64,000 nucleotides of DNA from Isoetes taiwanensis (lineage: Eukaryota > Streptophyta > Lycopodiopsida > Isoetales > Isoetaceae): positions 1,614,001-1,678,000 of the forward strand of contig JAJEKV010000039.1 of the NCBI GenBank assembly GCA_021234155.1. The letters are read 5' to 3'. A program made the position numbers and the translations under genes. This document shows, piece after piece, positions 1 through 11,088 of this stretch. The notes below the pieces were generated by a model. The model was not told the DNA's origin and did not search any database. It saw nothing but the letters and a program-made list of their open reading frames with translations. Each line of letters starts with the position of its first letter. Within the stretch, counting starts at the first letter, position 1.

Positions 1-205
1 TTCATTTGCCACGATCTTTGAAAAAATAGCCAAATCAGTCTTAGAGCACCATATCATTTGAGATCTGACATCCCTTGCTGCCCTCCTACTTCTACTCTTT
101 CATGACTGTCAAGTTGGGGTATATAACTTGCATCTCCAAGTGTTTATTGTTGTTCCTTTATAGAAGAACTTGATAATGAAGCACTGCTCCATAGCCTGTG
201 GCACA

Positions 206-335
206 GCCGAAAGATATAAAAATCCCCCTTTACATTTCAAGAACATCTCTCGCACCATTCCAAAGATATAAAATTCCCTTTTGCATTCTAGGAGCATCTT
301 TCACACCATTCCACAGATATACAAACCCCCCTTTG
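206..335. repeat. Short tandem repeat, unit about 58 bp, 2-3 copies
   Basis: A diverged unit recurs that begins near AAGATATAAAA and runs through CCC, CTTTTGCATT and a CACCATTCCA end. AGATATA(A/C)AAA recurs near 212, 264 and 316. No coding potential is evident. The array lies beyond the 3' end of the minus-strand lectin gene. Confidence 0.6.
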
Positions 336-411
336 CAGGAGTTAGTCGGGGAAGAGAAATGTTCGCGGCGGCCTTGGCCGCCGCGATAAATTTCTTGTAT
401 AGATAAACATA

Positions 412-580
412 AAAGTCTCACAAAGATAGGAACAGTCTCATTTAAGCATACAAGATAGCATAAAAGATAGAATAATAGAAATTGGACAAGGATGTGTCTC
501 ACAAAGATAGGAACAGTCTCATTTAAGCATACAAGATAGCATAAAAGATAGAATAATAGAAATTGGACAAGGATGTGTCT
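412..580. repeat. Perfect two-copy tandem duplication of about 85 bp in lectin 3' flank
   Basis: The stretch beginning GTCTCACAAAGATAGG and ending GGACAAGGATGTGTCT occurs twice back to back with no visible mismatch. The reverse complement of one unit lies 3' of the lectin copies near 14130-14215 and 27200-27290. The unit is therefore ancestral lectin 3'-flanking DNA, duplicated only here. The lack of divergence suggests a recent event. Confidence 0.8.
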
Positions 581-741
581 TAGTGTGAGAAAGAGTCATA
601 CAAATCCAGTAATAACAGATAATGCATTATCAAACGGTGAACGTAAGTAGTGCGTTCAACACCAAAGGTTTAGAACCATAGTTTTATTTAGATCTGTGTG
701 GAGACATGGGTGCAGATCTTTATTCAGATATACGCATGCCA

Positions 742-787
742 CACCTTCTTCCTCTCAACACTGATCAGTGTTGAGAGGAAGAAGGTG
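742..787. repeat. 46-bp perfect palindrome at lectin stop codon
   Basis: Positions 742-764 are the exact reverse complement of 765-787, with centre TGATCA. The TGA stop of the minus-strand lectin (765-767) sits at the symmetry axis. The other lectin copies lack the palindrome and read on into a longer tail, so a 23-bp inverted duplication appears to have made a new C-terminus. Confidence 0.9.
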
Positions 788-1220
788 CGGCTTTGCCGTT
801 GGTACCGGTAGCCCAGATTGGCGAATTAGAGGGTGTATAGATAACCACATTTCCATCGTCCTGCATCACAAGCTTGAAGTTCTGCGAAGAACGGGCTGTA
901 TTACTAGCCCACACTGCGCCACCACCGCTGTTATAGATCACCAGATTGCCATCACCCTGCATTACCAGGTAGCAACCGCTCCCTTTGTTGTTTGTGCCGC
1001 TGCTCCAAAGAACTTTTGCATTATCAGACAACTTGTAAAGCACCAGATTGCAATCAGCTTGCATGAGGAACTGGTAATTGGCATTGCTGGATTTTAGATA
1101 ATTGCCCGCCGAAAGGGTCTGGCCGGTATTCAGTGTAGTGCCTACGTCGCCTGCCTTGCATGTGCCAAGGAATGCCAAGGCTCCTAATGTGCATAACAGC
1201 AGCACGAAACGGCCCTCCAT
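765..1220 (-). CDS. GNA/bulb-type mannose-binding-like lectin, secreted
   Basis: This 151-residue intronless protein belongs to the monocot mannose-binding (bulb-type, GNA-related) lectin family. Residues 1-23 form a hydrophobic signal peptide ending in CKA before GDVG, which indicates entry to the secretory pathway. One B-lectin domain follows. It carries three intact QxDxNxVxY carbohydrate sites: QADCNLVLY, QGDGNLVIY and QDDGNVVIY. All sugar-contacting positions are present, so mannose binding is plausible by family knowledge, though not shown. A TATA box (revcomp CTATAAAAGG) lies about 50 bp upstream. The protein is close to the second full copy at 26578 but ends early in a short AAPSSSQH tail made by a palindrome. 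A role in defence or storage is inference only. Confidence 0.93.
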   Translation of the reverse strand: MEGRFVLLLCTLGALAFLGTCKAGDVGTTLNTGQTLSAGNYLKSSNANYQFLMQADCNLVLYKLSDNAKVLWSSGTNNKGSGCYLVMQGDGNLVIYNSGGGAVWASNTARSSQNFKLVMQDDGNVVIYTPSNSPIWATGTNGKAAPSSSQH

Positions 1221-1268
1221 TGCTGGATGGATAGAAAATGAATGTGATCTCCTTTGTGCAAATCTCGG

Positions 1269-1280
1269 CCTTTTATAGCT
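1269..1280 (-). promoter_or_regulatory. TATA box of lectin gene
   Basis: On the minus strand this reads AGCTATAAAAGG, about 50 bp upstream of the lectin ATG. The same context, ACTATAAAAGGCCGAGATTT, precedes both other lectin copies (near 13815 and 26480), so the core promoter is conserved between paralogues. Confidence 0.75.
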
Positions 1281-1420
1281 TTCAGTTATTTAGCTTAGTC
1301 CTTAAGTATTTCAATAAACCTAATCACGAGGAGGCTGATCGGTTCGGACCACGGTCAGGATTGAACCATGTAGCAGTATTTTTTGTGGACAGCAAAATTT
1401 CTGAGATGTGGGCGAAATAA

Positions 1421-2685
1421 AGCACGTATGGGCGGGCCTTGTATTATGGGATAAAGTCGAGGCCACTGGCGCCACTGGCCTATGTAGATGCTCCTTCTGA
1501 CCCTAGTTTGATTTACTGCAGTGCAACATAATTCCTTGTATGAAGCCCATGTCCATCTGAAACTGCACTATCTCCTTTTATAGCCTGAAGATCCTTCAAA
1601 TCAAATCAATGCAGAAAATCATTATGCCGGCAGTTTTACTTGGAATTGAAGAGATATTGATAAAATATCATAGCGTTAAGGATTTGAAGATATTGCAGAA
1701 TTAAGAATCTATGACTGAGTAACATACTTACTTTAAATTACTACAGTCTATTCCCACTCTTGCAAAACCGTCGAAATCCTCAAGACAGAACAGAATATGG
1801 CAGGACATTTGTCCGCCATCTCCATCCAGATGCAACCCGACATCTCAAACATCAGACTTGGCCAAAAACAAACTTAGTCCCGATGATGCACCACTTGTGT
1901 TTCCCATGCAAGCCTACATGTAATCCCTCTCAAATCATACACTTCAAAAAAATAAAACTTCTGGAAATCAGAAGGTTTTTTTTTTTGCATCAGAAATCAA
2001 CCTTAGGAAAAAAGGGGTAAAAAAAAATTCAAAAAAGTTTTCGACTTGCGTGAAAAACCAAATTTAAACAATAGATCACAATATATATAAAATATATATA
2101 TAATTCAATTTTCATTCAAGTTACGTGTTGTGAAGGAGAGTTGTTCCAAAAAAATAGCTGGTTTCACTTTCCTATACAAGAATGTCCAAAATGATGTTCC
2201 TATATGTCAATGTTGTCTCCGCCACAATCCATCTAAACACTTGTAATTCAATTTGGTTCAATCTTTCTTACGCATTGCCAAGAAGAGTTGTTTTGGAAGA
2301 ATATGTGGCCTATCTTTGTATACAAGAACTTCATTTTACATGGCATCCCCATGTGAAAACATCGTCTCCGCCTTAATATACAAGAAATTCATTTTACATA
2401 ACGTTCCCATGTTGGAACACTGTCGACTTAGAGAGGTGGGGGGCATTCACAATTGGAAATGTCATGTAAATGACTCTCTATTGTGAAGTTTGTGTTAGGG
2501 TCAATTCTGGCTGGTCCAACTATTGCCATGTAAAATACCCCTTTTGAAGGACGAAATCCAAAAAGTTTATTAATTATATATAAAAAGTACAAAATTTACA
2601 TGTCTCATCTAACTATGTAAGAACAAAAAAAGATGCCATAGGAGCACGAGCCTAAAGCACAATGCACTTACTCTAGAATAGGATA
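1421..2685. other. AT-rich intergenic spacer, no gene recognised
   Basis: Only short open frames without recognisable domains occur here. An (AT)n-like tract lies near 2080-2103 and homopolymer A/T runs near 1978 and 2020. Upstream lectin homology fades out at about 1410. Confidence 0.5.
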
Positions 2686-3970
2686 CTAACGATAAATATC
2701 AATTTGAAGATACTGAATCCAAATACGTTCCATCACTTCTGACTCACTCATAAACAGCCAATATCTTTTTCTAGGCCACCGTAATAACACGACGGGCAAA
2801 TGAATAAATCCCCTAAAAAATGTGGCATCTGAGATCATCCCATATCGACCATAGGAGCCAACTAGAACCGAGATGGAATGCCCTCTATTTAGCTGGGACC
2901 ATGCATTGGGATAGAACGCCAAGTGGATGCATCGGCAGTCCAATGCACTGTTAAACAAACCTTGTAGCCGGGACCACATTGGCTGAACATCTGGACAATA
3001 AAAAAGACAGTGCTCAAGAGTCTCAATGTCTGAAAGGCAGAGCGGGTATATTCCAGATATGCGAGGATCATAATGATGTCAAAAGGCATTAACACGCATG
3101 CACCTGTGGATAACCTGCCACCAAAGTACAGAAACTTTAGGGTGGAGCAACTTATCCCAAAGCCATCGCTATGTATGACGTAGAGTGGGTTGTGGAACCT
3201 ATAGGCGCCACCCATCTGGCAATGGGAGGGGCTGTGGTGCTAAGCGAAGTCGATATACTAATTTGACAAAAAGTGCTTGCCTTTGTGAATATTTTCATGA
3301 CAACCCCGAGGAACCCTTTCGGTAACACCAACCTGCACCATAAGAGCCAAATTTTCTGCGACCGTCTCCCATACAGACACATCTCAACGAGAGAGCAGGA
3401 ACTTTGCATGAAATTCAGGGCAAGATAATAGGCAACCGGCTTCATACCATGCTTGAATAGTGATAACACCTGCAAGAACCGATCGTCTCTGTGTAAGGGG
3501 ATGAACTGATGCTGCTAGTAGAGGTGCTGAGGTGTTTGGAGGCAGTGGTGCCCACCATGAAGTCTCCAATAAAGTGTGGATGGAAGGGCATGGCAAAAAG
3601 AGTTCTTTGATGACATCCCATACTGTCAACAATCCACACAGAAATGGAGAAGCATTTGGAAAAGGCTGCAGAGGCTGAAATAATGCCCAGGGTAGGATTA
3701 GTTTGGCTGCCTTCTTGCCTAAAGGGATACGTGACCAAGAGCTTTCTAAGAAGGCGTAAACCAGGAGAGTCATCTTCACCATTCAAGAGTCTCCAAATGA
3801 TGGACTTTGCTCTGCAGCAAGAAGTCCATCATACCCAGACCACCTGTCCATTTAGGAAGGATGGATTTCGACCAAGCCACTTTAATCACAGCACCTTCCT
3901 CAGTACCCGCCTATATAAAGTTCTGGACTATTGCAATGGACTCACATACTTTGATCCGTGGGGCTAGTAG
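2686..3970 (-). pseudogene. Degenerate LINE ORF2 3' region (reverse-transcriptase zinc-binding end)
   Basis: Broken minus-strand frames together resemble the C-terminal part of a non-LTR retrotransposon polymerase. Near 3160-3080 the frame reads LWDKLLHPKVSVLWWQVIH, and near 3045-2985 PLCLSDIETLEHCLFYCPDV. This is the layout of the zf-RVT zinc-binding domain (CxxC...HC...C), with the first Cys replaced by Tyr. Upstream frames around 3380-3780 look like the thumb/connection region. At least three frameshifts or stops separate the pieces, so it is dead. The 5' part, including endonuclease and the catalytic YxDD block, is not recognisable. The LINE clade cannot be assigned by eye. Confidence 0.6.
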
Positions 3971-4670
3971 TAAGGATGCCATATAGACATAGGTTAGAAC
4001 TTGTGGAGAGGCACGGGGTGAGCTCCATAATACTGGAGGGTGGTCTGTTGCACCCACATTTGAACCTCTGTAGAGGTCTCTTACTCAAGGAGCTTCGTGA
4101 GCGTGATACTCTTAGATGCAGGCATGATCCTTCTATTGGGTGTTCAAAGAAGAGGAATATGGGGAGTAGGAAGATTCTGGAAGCTTGTATATGTGTTTTG
4201 GAATGGTAGTTTCTATGTATGATAATCTCTTGTATTGCAATGTGAATATGTATGGGATCTTAATGTACAGATGTGTTGATTAATATAATGGTCATGTGAA
4301 AAGGTTGTGTGTATAATGAATGGTAAAATTAAATGTTGATATGTTTCGAAGCAACCTTAGAAAGTGGCAAAGCATTTTCTTGTGAAAAAAATATTAGCCC
4401 TTCATTTGGCATGATGCCGGGGATATGCTGGAAATCAATGGCTCATTTGTATCTGTTAAACACAATGTCCTAAAGTTAGAATATCTGTTTTTCAAATATA
4501 TCCTTCAGAAGACACGAAGCTTTACTTAAAATTTTGGTTAACATCAACAAGTGTGGATCCTTGCCATGATAGTCTGCAGCCATTTCATAGAAATGGTTGG
4601 CAATATCAAATGCTATGGGATTTGCATATTCATAATCTTGCATTATACGGGAGAAAAGGAGTTTTTCCTA
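3971..4670. other. Spacer without recognised gene
   Basis: AT-rich DNA with short unconserved frames only. I see no repeat structure until the fold-back beginning at 4671. Confidence 0.4.
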
Positions 4671-5061
4671 TAAAAAATCAGTGTGTCATGGGAATTTTGT
4701 TGAAGGTACTGCTTACCAACAAACTCAAACCACTTGAAGGTCTGCGAGTTATTCAGACATTATAAAACTAGCACAGTTCGCTCACTTACAATGATGGTCA
4801 AGATGCCAAGCTAACATTTGGAGACGGTTAACTTGAGGTTTGCTATCTTTGCTTACACTTTGTGTCCAGTTTTTTATTGCCTCTATTATTCTGCAGTGAT
4901 CGGTTAAGCAAAGCTGTAGAGTTGTTCTTGACCATCATTGTAAGTGAGCGAACTGCGCTAGTTTTATAATGCCTGAATAACTCGCAGCAATCCTTCAAGT
5001 GGTTTGGGTTTGTTGGTAAGCAGTACCTTCAACAAAATTCCCATGACACACTGATTTTTTA
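4671..5061. repeat. Long fold-back: about 133-bp arms around a 124-bp loop
   Basis: The arm 4671-4802 (from TAAAAAATCAGTGTGTCATG to GATGGTCAAG) is the near-perfect reverse complement of 4927-5061. I count three single-base differences and one small indel. The differences are A/G or C/T changes that would still allow G:U pairing in an RNA. The 4803-4926 loop is unrelated. It could be a small-RNA precursor locus, a palindromic MITE, or two inverted copies of one element; I see no clear target duplication. Confidence 0.85.
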
Positions 5062-5396
5062 CTGCCATTAATTCTAATAAATTTATAGCCATGCCTTATC
5101 CTTATGCCATTTTCCTCGCAAGTAGACAAACACACATTGCTAGCCATACTACATCAACAAGATGTTCCTCACCTTCCTTGTTGCTACACTTTGTCTCCAA
5201 AGTTCTATCCGCCTTTTACAGAAAATGCTGACATGGACAGAAGAATTTGTTCAATAAATGTAATTTGATAGGTGCACATTACAATATAATTTGCAATTGC
5301 CAAAAAGAGATGTCCATACAACCAAGAAGATCAATTAGGCAAGCATTATGATCTACTGATAATGAAAAGCCATTATAAGTAAAATAGTGGATTCCT
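5062..5396. other. Spacer beyond the PPR pseudogene 3' end
   Basis: No PPR homology is visible below about 5420 and no other coding signal was found. The PPR C-terminus is therefore missing or replaced. Confidence 0.4.
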
Positions 5397-5581
5397 TCAT
5401 CCACAAGACAAGCATGACCACATGCAGTCATGCTTCAAACTTTCTTGCTGCATTATCTTAAAGAGCTTGATGGCTTCTATGCCGTTCCCATGCTGGACAC
5501 ATGCAGATATTAGCCCATTCCAAGAGACCACATTTCTTATCAGCATTCTGTCGAAAATTTGATGGACAATGCAAATGCTTC

Positions 5582-7039
5582 TGTGACGTCCCCTACTTCT
5601 TCTACGATGCCCCATCGTATAGGAAGGCGGAGTTCATGCCCCTGGCAGCCCTGCTGACAGAGGCCATCCACCTAACATCGATCCTATGGTCCTGGATCAA
5701 TGAGGAAGAATGGATGGCTCATTTATCCCGTCTTCCCTCGGGATCGATCTAGCTGCGAAAGCGTAAATAAACATAAGCACATGACATATAATATAAACAG
5801 AGTCACCTCGAAGGGTGACTGCACCACATCATACATGTACAGATACATCATATCATCACCATCACAGGGAAATTCCTATCCAAGGCTCAGACTCCAGGTA
5901 TGGACTGGCGGCTTGGGTCTCCAGAATCATTGCAGACAGAATTCATAAGAATGGATTGGGTTGGCATAGAAACATGGCTGTTGGGTAGTCCGCTCCATCC
6001 GCCCCTCCCAGTGTACACTTTGCAGAGTAGGTTGAAGAGTCTAGGGACTGGATCGTAGCCTTCTGGGGACGTAGCCGAAGGGACTACTACTGGGATTCAT
6101 CTTCCCAGCCCCGATGAGGCAGGAAGGGGATCACTCCTCCTCCAGAGGCATGCATGCCCATCACAGGCGTTGAAGGTGGATCACCACCCAAGAGGTGTCG
6201 AGCTCATGCCTTGCCCTCTCTCATTGGCAAACCATTAAACCTAGCTCATTAAGATCCCCGGTACGCTTTACACACCAGAGGGATCAATCAGTGATGGGCA
6301 AGTCCCCTTTGTTCCACCGGTCTAGCCCCGCCACTCACAACCAGGCGGGCTCTTGTACACGGGCCGCATTTCTAGAATCATCTGCTACTAAAAGCTTCAG
6401 GATCTCTACCCCCCTTCAGCGATACATTGGAGTGCATAGAATGGAACATCATCATCATAACAGAACTGAAATACTGAATAGAATCTAATCTATCTACCTA
6501 ACACACAGAGTTAGGTTCATTCGTTACGGCTGGTGATCTTAGGATCTACAAGGCTGCTAAAACTGATCTAACATACTATCCTAGCTCATTGCCGGGCTAA
6601 GAGTCGGTTTTGCACAACAGAATCACAGGTTACCTGATCCTTGACTTGCTCCAGCTCCCCGAATCGCATCCATACCTTCGTTCTTGCTGAAGACGGCTGC
6701 TCCTGATGAATCTACTGTGCAAAGGCAGCTCAGCGGCACCTGACAATGCGAAATGGCAGCTTGCCTTGGCCGGAATGGCTCAAGGAAGCCAAAATGCGAA
6801 AATGGAAAAAGGGTTTAGGGTTTCCCCTTTTTGTTCCTTTTACATGAACTTTTAGGTTTAGGCTATAAGGGACCAATGGGGCTTCTACCATTGGCAAGGG
6901 GGGGCTTAATTGCACATATTTAATATACATGTGCGACATACGAGGTTGCCTCCTAGGCGCAACCCTTTTACGGCTCTCAAACTACCTGTCATGATGACAT
7001 GTACGGGCGTGGGACTGTATGTTATGCTGGAACGTCACA
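5582..7039. mobile_element. Solo LTR (Ty3/Gypsy-like), 1458 bp, in PPR pseudogene
   Basis: The element starts TGTGACGTCCCC and ends GGAACGTCACA, giving 8-bp inverted ends TGTGACGT/ACGTCACA with TG...CA termini. It is flanked by a perfect 5-bp target duplication GCTTC (5577-5581 and 7040-7044). No internal gag-pol is present, so this is a solo LTR left by LTR-LTR recombination. Removing it and one GCTTC rejoins the PPR frame between MYAKCGS and IFDRM, which confirms the boundaries. Confidence 0.92.
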
Positions 7040-8374
7040 GCTTCCACACTTGGCATACATATCAGCAAGCACATTGGTGACAAATGTATCATCTGCACAA
7101 ATCATCTGCACAATCACCCCTCATGGTTTGAGCATGGATCCACTTACCAGCTTCTAGTGCGGCTGAATCTGCACATGCACCCAGAATGCTCACAAATGTA
7201 ATGGCATTTGGTTTGGCTCCATTGTCCTACATTTGTGAGAAGACCTTAAGTGCATGTTTGAAATACGCATATTGAGCATATCCACAAATCATTGTTGTCC
7301 ATGAAAACACATTATTATTACCTATTAAACAAATGGCAAGCATCTTTGATGCTTCCACATTTAAGATACATGTCAACAAGACTACCACAAATAACAAAGT
7401 CCAACTTGCATGTGATTACTAGGGCAATGGCATGAACTAGCTTCCCTTGCATTAATGTCATATTACCAGCACATGCAGCAAGGACATTGCTCAATGTTAC
7501 ATTATCTGCCTTTAAGCCTTCACAACGCATTAAATGAAACATGTTGAGAGCTTCTTTGCAATGACCATCTTGAACAAGGCAAGAAATTATTGTACTCCAT
7601 GAAACAACATCAAGTGTAGGTAATTTTCTGGAAAATTTCCATGCATCATTCTTGCTGTCATAATTAGCATATATATCAAATAAATTGGTACCAACAAACA
7701 CATCTGTCTCACACCCAGAACTTACCACAACAGCATGAATGTATTTGCCCTGCGATAAAGCTCTTATAATAGAACAGGCATGCAAAACAGTGGCAAATGT
7801 AACATTGTTTGGCTGAAAATAATCCTGATCTATTTGCTGAAACAGTTCTAGAGTTCTTTCATAGAGCTCATTATGCACATATCTTGCAAGCATAACATTC
7901 CAAGATACATTATCTTGTAAAGGCAGCCTCTCAAACTCTTCTCAAGCATTCTTAATGTTTCCACATTTAGCATACATGTCAATCAAAGTATTACAAACAG
8001 AAATGACTGATTGACATCTAGCTTTCAGGACAATAGCGTGGATTTGTTTTCCATAAGCAAGGGTTGCAATCATGGCACATCCATTAAGAACACCAAGGAA
8101 GGTTACTTTATCTGGCTTCACGCGCTTTTGCTGCATTTCTTCAGAGATAAAGCTTTCATGCTATGACCCTGATGGACATATCCCAAGATCATAATAGTCC
8201 AAGAGAAGATGTTTGGTTCGATCATTTGCTCAAATATTTTGTCATCTAGTTCTATCTTTCCACACTTAATGTACATATTCATGATGGTATTGTTTATAAA
8301 AGTTCTATTTTCCAAGTGGAGGTTCTTGATGATGAGTTCATGAATTTGCCTTCCTTCTTTCCGGTGCATCTTTA

Positions 8375-9345
8375 GCTGCAGCCTTGGACAGGATTGATGC
8401 TCAGCTCCAGTGTTTGCCTTCAGGGATACTTGCCAGGATCCACACAGTCCGCTCTACCGTTACTCTCACAAAGACATCTGCTCAGTTGCCACTAGAAGGC
8501 TGGGTACAACTTCTTGAGTTATTGCTACAGTCTGCGGGGCACAGCTCAGCCAGTCACAATAATGTTTCACCAGTGTCTAGCACAGGGCCCTCGCCTGACC
8601 ATGTGAGTGCTATGCCTGCGGCCGATGCTATGCCTGGGACTGATGAACCAGTCTCAATGCCCGCACAGCCTCCGCTTGAGGATTTGTTGCCCACTGCCCA
8701 TGCCGAGGTCCCACCTTCTGAGTTTGGTAGGGCCACAGGACATGCATCGACCCTAACCTTGCGTACTGTAGGTCTGAAGGAGACGGGTAACTCGCCTGCT
8801 ACAGATGAGGCTGCCTCTTTTTTCAGTCAGGTGATGCACATACCTGCCGACGACATCCTTTCGGCCCAGCGGGTTGGAGCAGCACGGCCCGACCGCCCCC
8901 GTCATCTCTTGGTCTGCTTTCAGGATGCTCTTTCCAGGCTGCACATCTTACGGCATGGCAATCATTTGAAGGGAACCACCTTCTCTGTTCAGGAAGATTT
9001 GACCCCAGCACAGCTTTGCAGGCGGAAAGAAGAGCTATGTCGAGTGTGCGAGGCTCGCCTACAACGGAAATGGGCAGTGTATAGGGGAGGCCAGGCTATC
9101 ATTCGGGATCAGTGGCCGGCTGATCCCTGGACAGTTTTGGCATAGCCACGGGCTCCCTGTTTTTTGGGTTGGTTCAGTTTCCTTTATTTGTGTGTTGTAA
9201 CGGGGCTTAGACCCCATGTTCTGTTTTTTGGGCTTCGCCCTCTGTTCTGTTAGGGCTTATGCCCCCTTTGTTTGTTCTGGTCCCATAACCTGATTGGGTT
9301 CCATGGACGTTAAAATTTCTTCCTTCCTTCCTTCCTTCCTTCCAA
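8375..9345 (+). mobile_element. ORF1-only LINE-like insertion with (TTCC)n tail
   Basis: This insertion interrupts the PPR pseudogene between LLQSCTK and KEGRQIHE. It carries one ORF and then a 3' tail with GC-rich stem-like repeats (GGGGCTTAGACCCC, GGGCTTCGCCC, GGGCTTATGCCCC). It ends in TTCCATGGACGTTAAAA followed by (TTCC)n. Related tails close other pieces at 14530, 20140, 21640, 27600 and 57300. No reverse transcriptase lies between ORF1 and the tail. The exact 5' junction (8365-8380) and target duplication are not clear. Confidence 0.75.
8384..9145 (+). CDS. LINE ORF1p-like RNA-binding protein (partial)
   Basis: An open frame of about 253 residues begins at a non-ATG codon, so the N-terminus is probably truncated. 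Residues about 145-245 resemble the L1 ORF1p (transposase_22) C-terminal nucleic-acid chaperone region. Key blocks are AQRVGAARPDRPRHLLVCF, SVQEDLTPAQLCRRKEELC and a terminal GGQAIIRDQWP. The first 140 residues are Pro/Ser/Ala-rich with several MP repeats and are probably disordered. No Cys-knuckle is visible. The frame is still open although the host PPR gene is heavily decayed, so insertion was recent or mobilisation in trans preserved it. The ORF1p assignment rests on motif resemblance only. Confidence 0.65.
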   Translation: MDRIDAQLQCLPSGILARIHTVRSTVTLTKTSAQLPLEGWVQLLELLLQSAGHSSASHNNVSPVSSTGPSPDHVSAMPAADAMPGTDEPVSMPAQPPLEDLLPTAHAEVPPSEFGRATGHASTLTLRTVGLKETGNSPATDEAASFFSQVMHIPADDILSAQRVGAARPDRPRHLLVCFQDALSRLHILRHGNHLKGTTFSVQEDLTPAQLCRRKEELCRVCEARLQRKWAVYRGGQAIIRDQWPADPWTVLA

Positions 9346-9554
9346 AGATCTCATTTTGTGCAACTCTGCAATAGGCATACACATGCTTCCTAATATGCCT
9401 CAATATCTTGTACATTCATGGACTTTAAAATTTGCAAGCCCCTCTTCAAATTGCCCTTATCACACAAGGGTCTTATCTTTGGGTCTATGGACACTGCCGA
9501 AGACGATCTTTCAAAGCTTTTCACCACCTTCTCTGCTGTCGGGTCCAACTTCAT

Positions 9555-10970
9555 CTTGCTTTATCAAGCTCGTATGATTCAGTTGCTTTGATATACATCA
9601 CATTTCAAGTGAATAAATCTATGTTGCTATGAAATATGTGAGGTACTTATCTCGTGTGATTTTTTCTTTCTGATCTAAATTTTTTTCCACAATAGGGGCA
9701 ATATTATGAGTTGTGTGCTTTTTCTTTCTGATCTAAGTTTTTCTTTTTTTACAATGGGGACAGTATTTTGACTATTTTTTTGCAAATCATTTTAATATTT
9801 AGTCTTTTGAAATTGCCATAGCGCTACTTTTAAGAATTTCATGAAGATTATTCAAACAAACTCCATTATCACGCTACCACCATAAAGAAGACATTTTTTT
9901 AAAAGACAAATGCTTTGTATTTTTTATTATAAGGGATTACATAAAAATAAATAAGGAGTATTAAACTCCCTTGCCAGAAAAAACAACCTTCCAAAAATGG
10001 ATACAATAAGTCGGTGTAACATTAATTTTGAGGGATAAAATTAGCCTTAAAAACACACATCCAATATACATGTAGGATCCAATGTGAACTTTTAATCCAG
10101 GGTTGAGAAAAAAGCCAAACTTGCATGTATGATTGTAGTCTTTAGAGTTGTAGCTATACTTAAAGGTCCATACTGAAAAGACAGATTTAAAGTAGAAGCT
10201 ATGTTTGTCCATGGTGTTGTAATAGAACCTAGGTGACCCTGAAGAGCAAAATTTGATGCAAAGGATTGATTTTTGCCTCGTAGGAAAAAGATGTTAACAA
10301 CCAAAATGGAGCGCATAGATTAGGAAAAATTATCCAAGGAGGAAGAGTGGTGGAGGTGGAGATGGCAGATGTAAGGGTGGTGTTGTTGGTGGTGGAGGAG
10401 GAAAGAGTGGGGGATGGATTGGATGGTGATCAAGTGGGTAATGGATAAAAGGAGGGGGGCCTGGAAGAAGAGGGATGATGTCCAAATAGAAGCCAATTCC
10501 TTGGTGCATCTCCAAAATAAGAAAAATAGGAGTCTCTGCTCCTGTATGATGAACCATCCACAATACGTCATCCCATTCAGGTGCAAAGGAATAGAGACAA
10601 AGTGGATGAATCTCTTGAACCTAATGGAATGGAACTGCTCTTTACATGCCTCTAAAGATTGCTAATTGATTTTCTGTAAGTAATCTTTCATACAGAGAAA
10701 GCAAACGTCAAGAGCAAGCATCTGAAAACCATAAAGCATGAAGGGGGTGCATTCTAAACAAAGCATGTGGGAGATTATAATGTTCCAAGGATTAAGAAGT
10801 AGAAAACCTTCAATCTAGTAAAAGACCTTCAATCGGAGGTGTGCAAGAGCTTTTTTTGGAGAAATGCTTCCGAAAGTAACTTTGTGAAAATGCTTTCAAC
10901 TGACGAAGGCCAAGCTGCTTGCGTTGCTGCGAATTTGATAAACAAATTCAAATATTCTTAGTAATGTCAT
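9555..10970. other. Spacer with tandem and purine-rich tracts, no clear gene
   Basis: A diverged two-copy repeat (TTTCTTTCTGATCTAA units) lies at about 9658-9770. A G-rich GGTGGAGG tract lies at 10340-10460. Minus-strand frames of 70-90 residues at 9961-10586 overlap and show no domain. They may be LINE relics, but I cannot support that. Confidence 0.4.
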
Positions 10971-11088
10971 TCCTTGCATGTTATGTACCTACATTGATCT
11001 TTTGAAGCATTCGAACTGGAGTATCAAACAATCTTGTAACGATAATGAAAAATGTACAGAACTAAGCATACCCACCATTGATAAATCG

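Larger units (their letters stand above)
5397..9554 (-). pseudogene. PLS-type pentatricopeptide repeat (PPR) pseudogene, split by two insertions
   Basis: PPR proteins bind organellar RNA for editing, splicing or stability. Reading down the minus strand, an N-terminal piece starts at ATG 9554-9552 and ends in CVCLLQSCTK near 9346. It is followed by an insertion, then PPR units from 8369 (KEGRQIHELI), through 8136-7942 and 7893-7318, to 7250-7050. The last piece at 5615-5420 contains IFDRMLIRNVVSWNGLISA. Tandem motifs such as NTLIDMYAKCGN and DVVSWSTIISCLVQDGHC recur every 31-36 residues. Lesions are in-frame stops near 9375, 7940 and 7318, a 13-bp tandem duplication causing a frameshift near 7095-7120, the LINE-like insertion, and the solo LTR. 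No E or DYW editing domain is present. It is clearly non-functional. Confidence 0.9.

Noticed and set aside
768-1097. Plus-strand open frame opposite the lectin
   Set aside because: Antisense shadow of the lectin gene; no domain, and codon pattern explained by the minus-strand gene.
3384-3967. Independent host gene in overlapping minus and plus frames
   Set aside because: The minus frames join into LINE polymerase-like sequence; plus frames are shadows.
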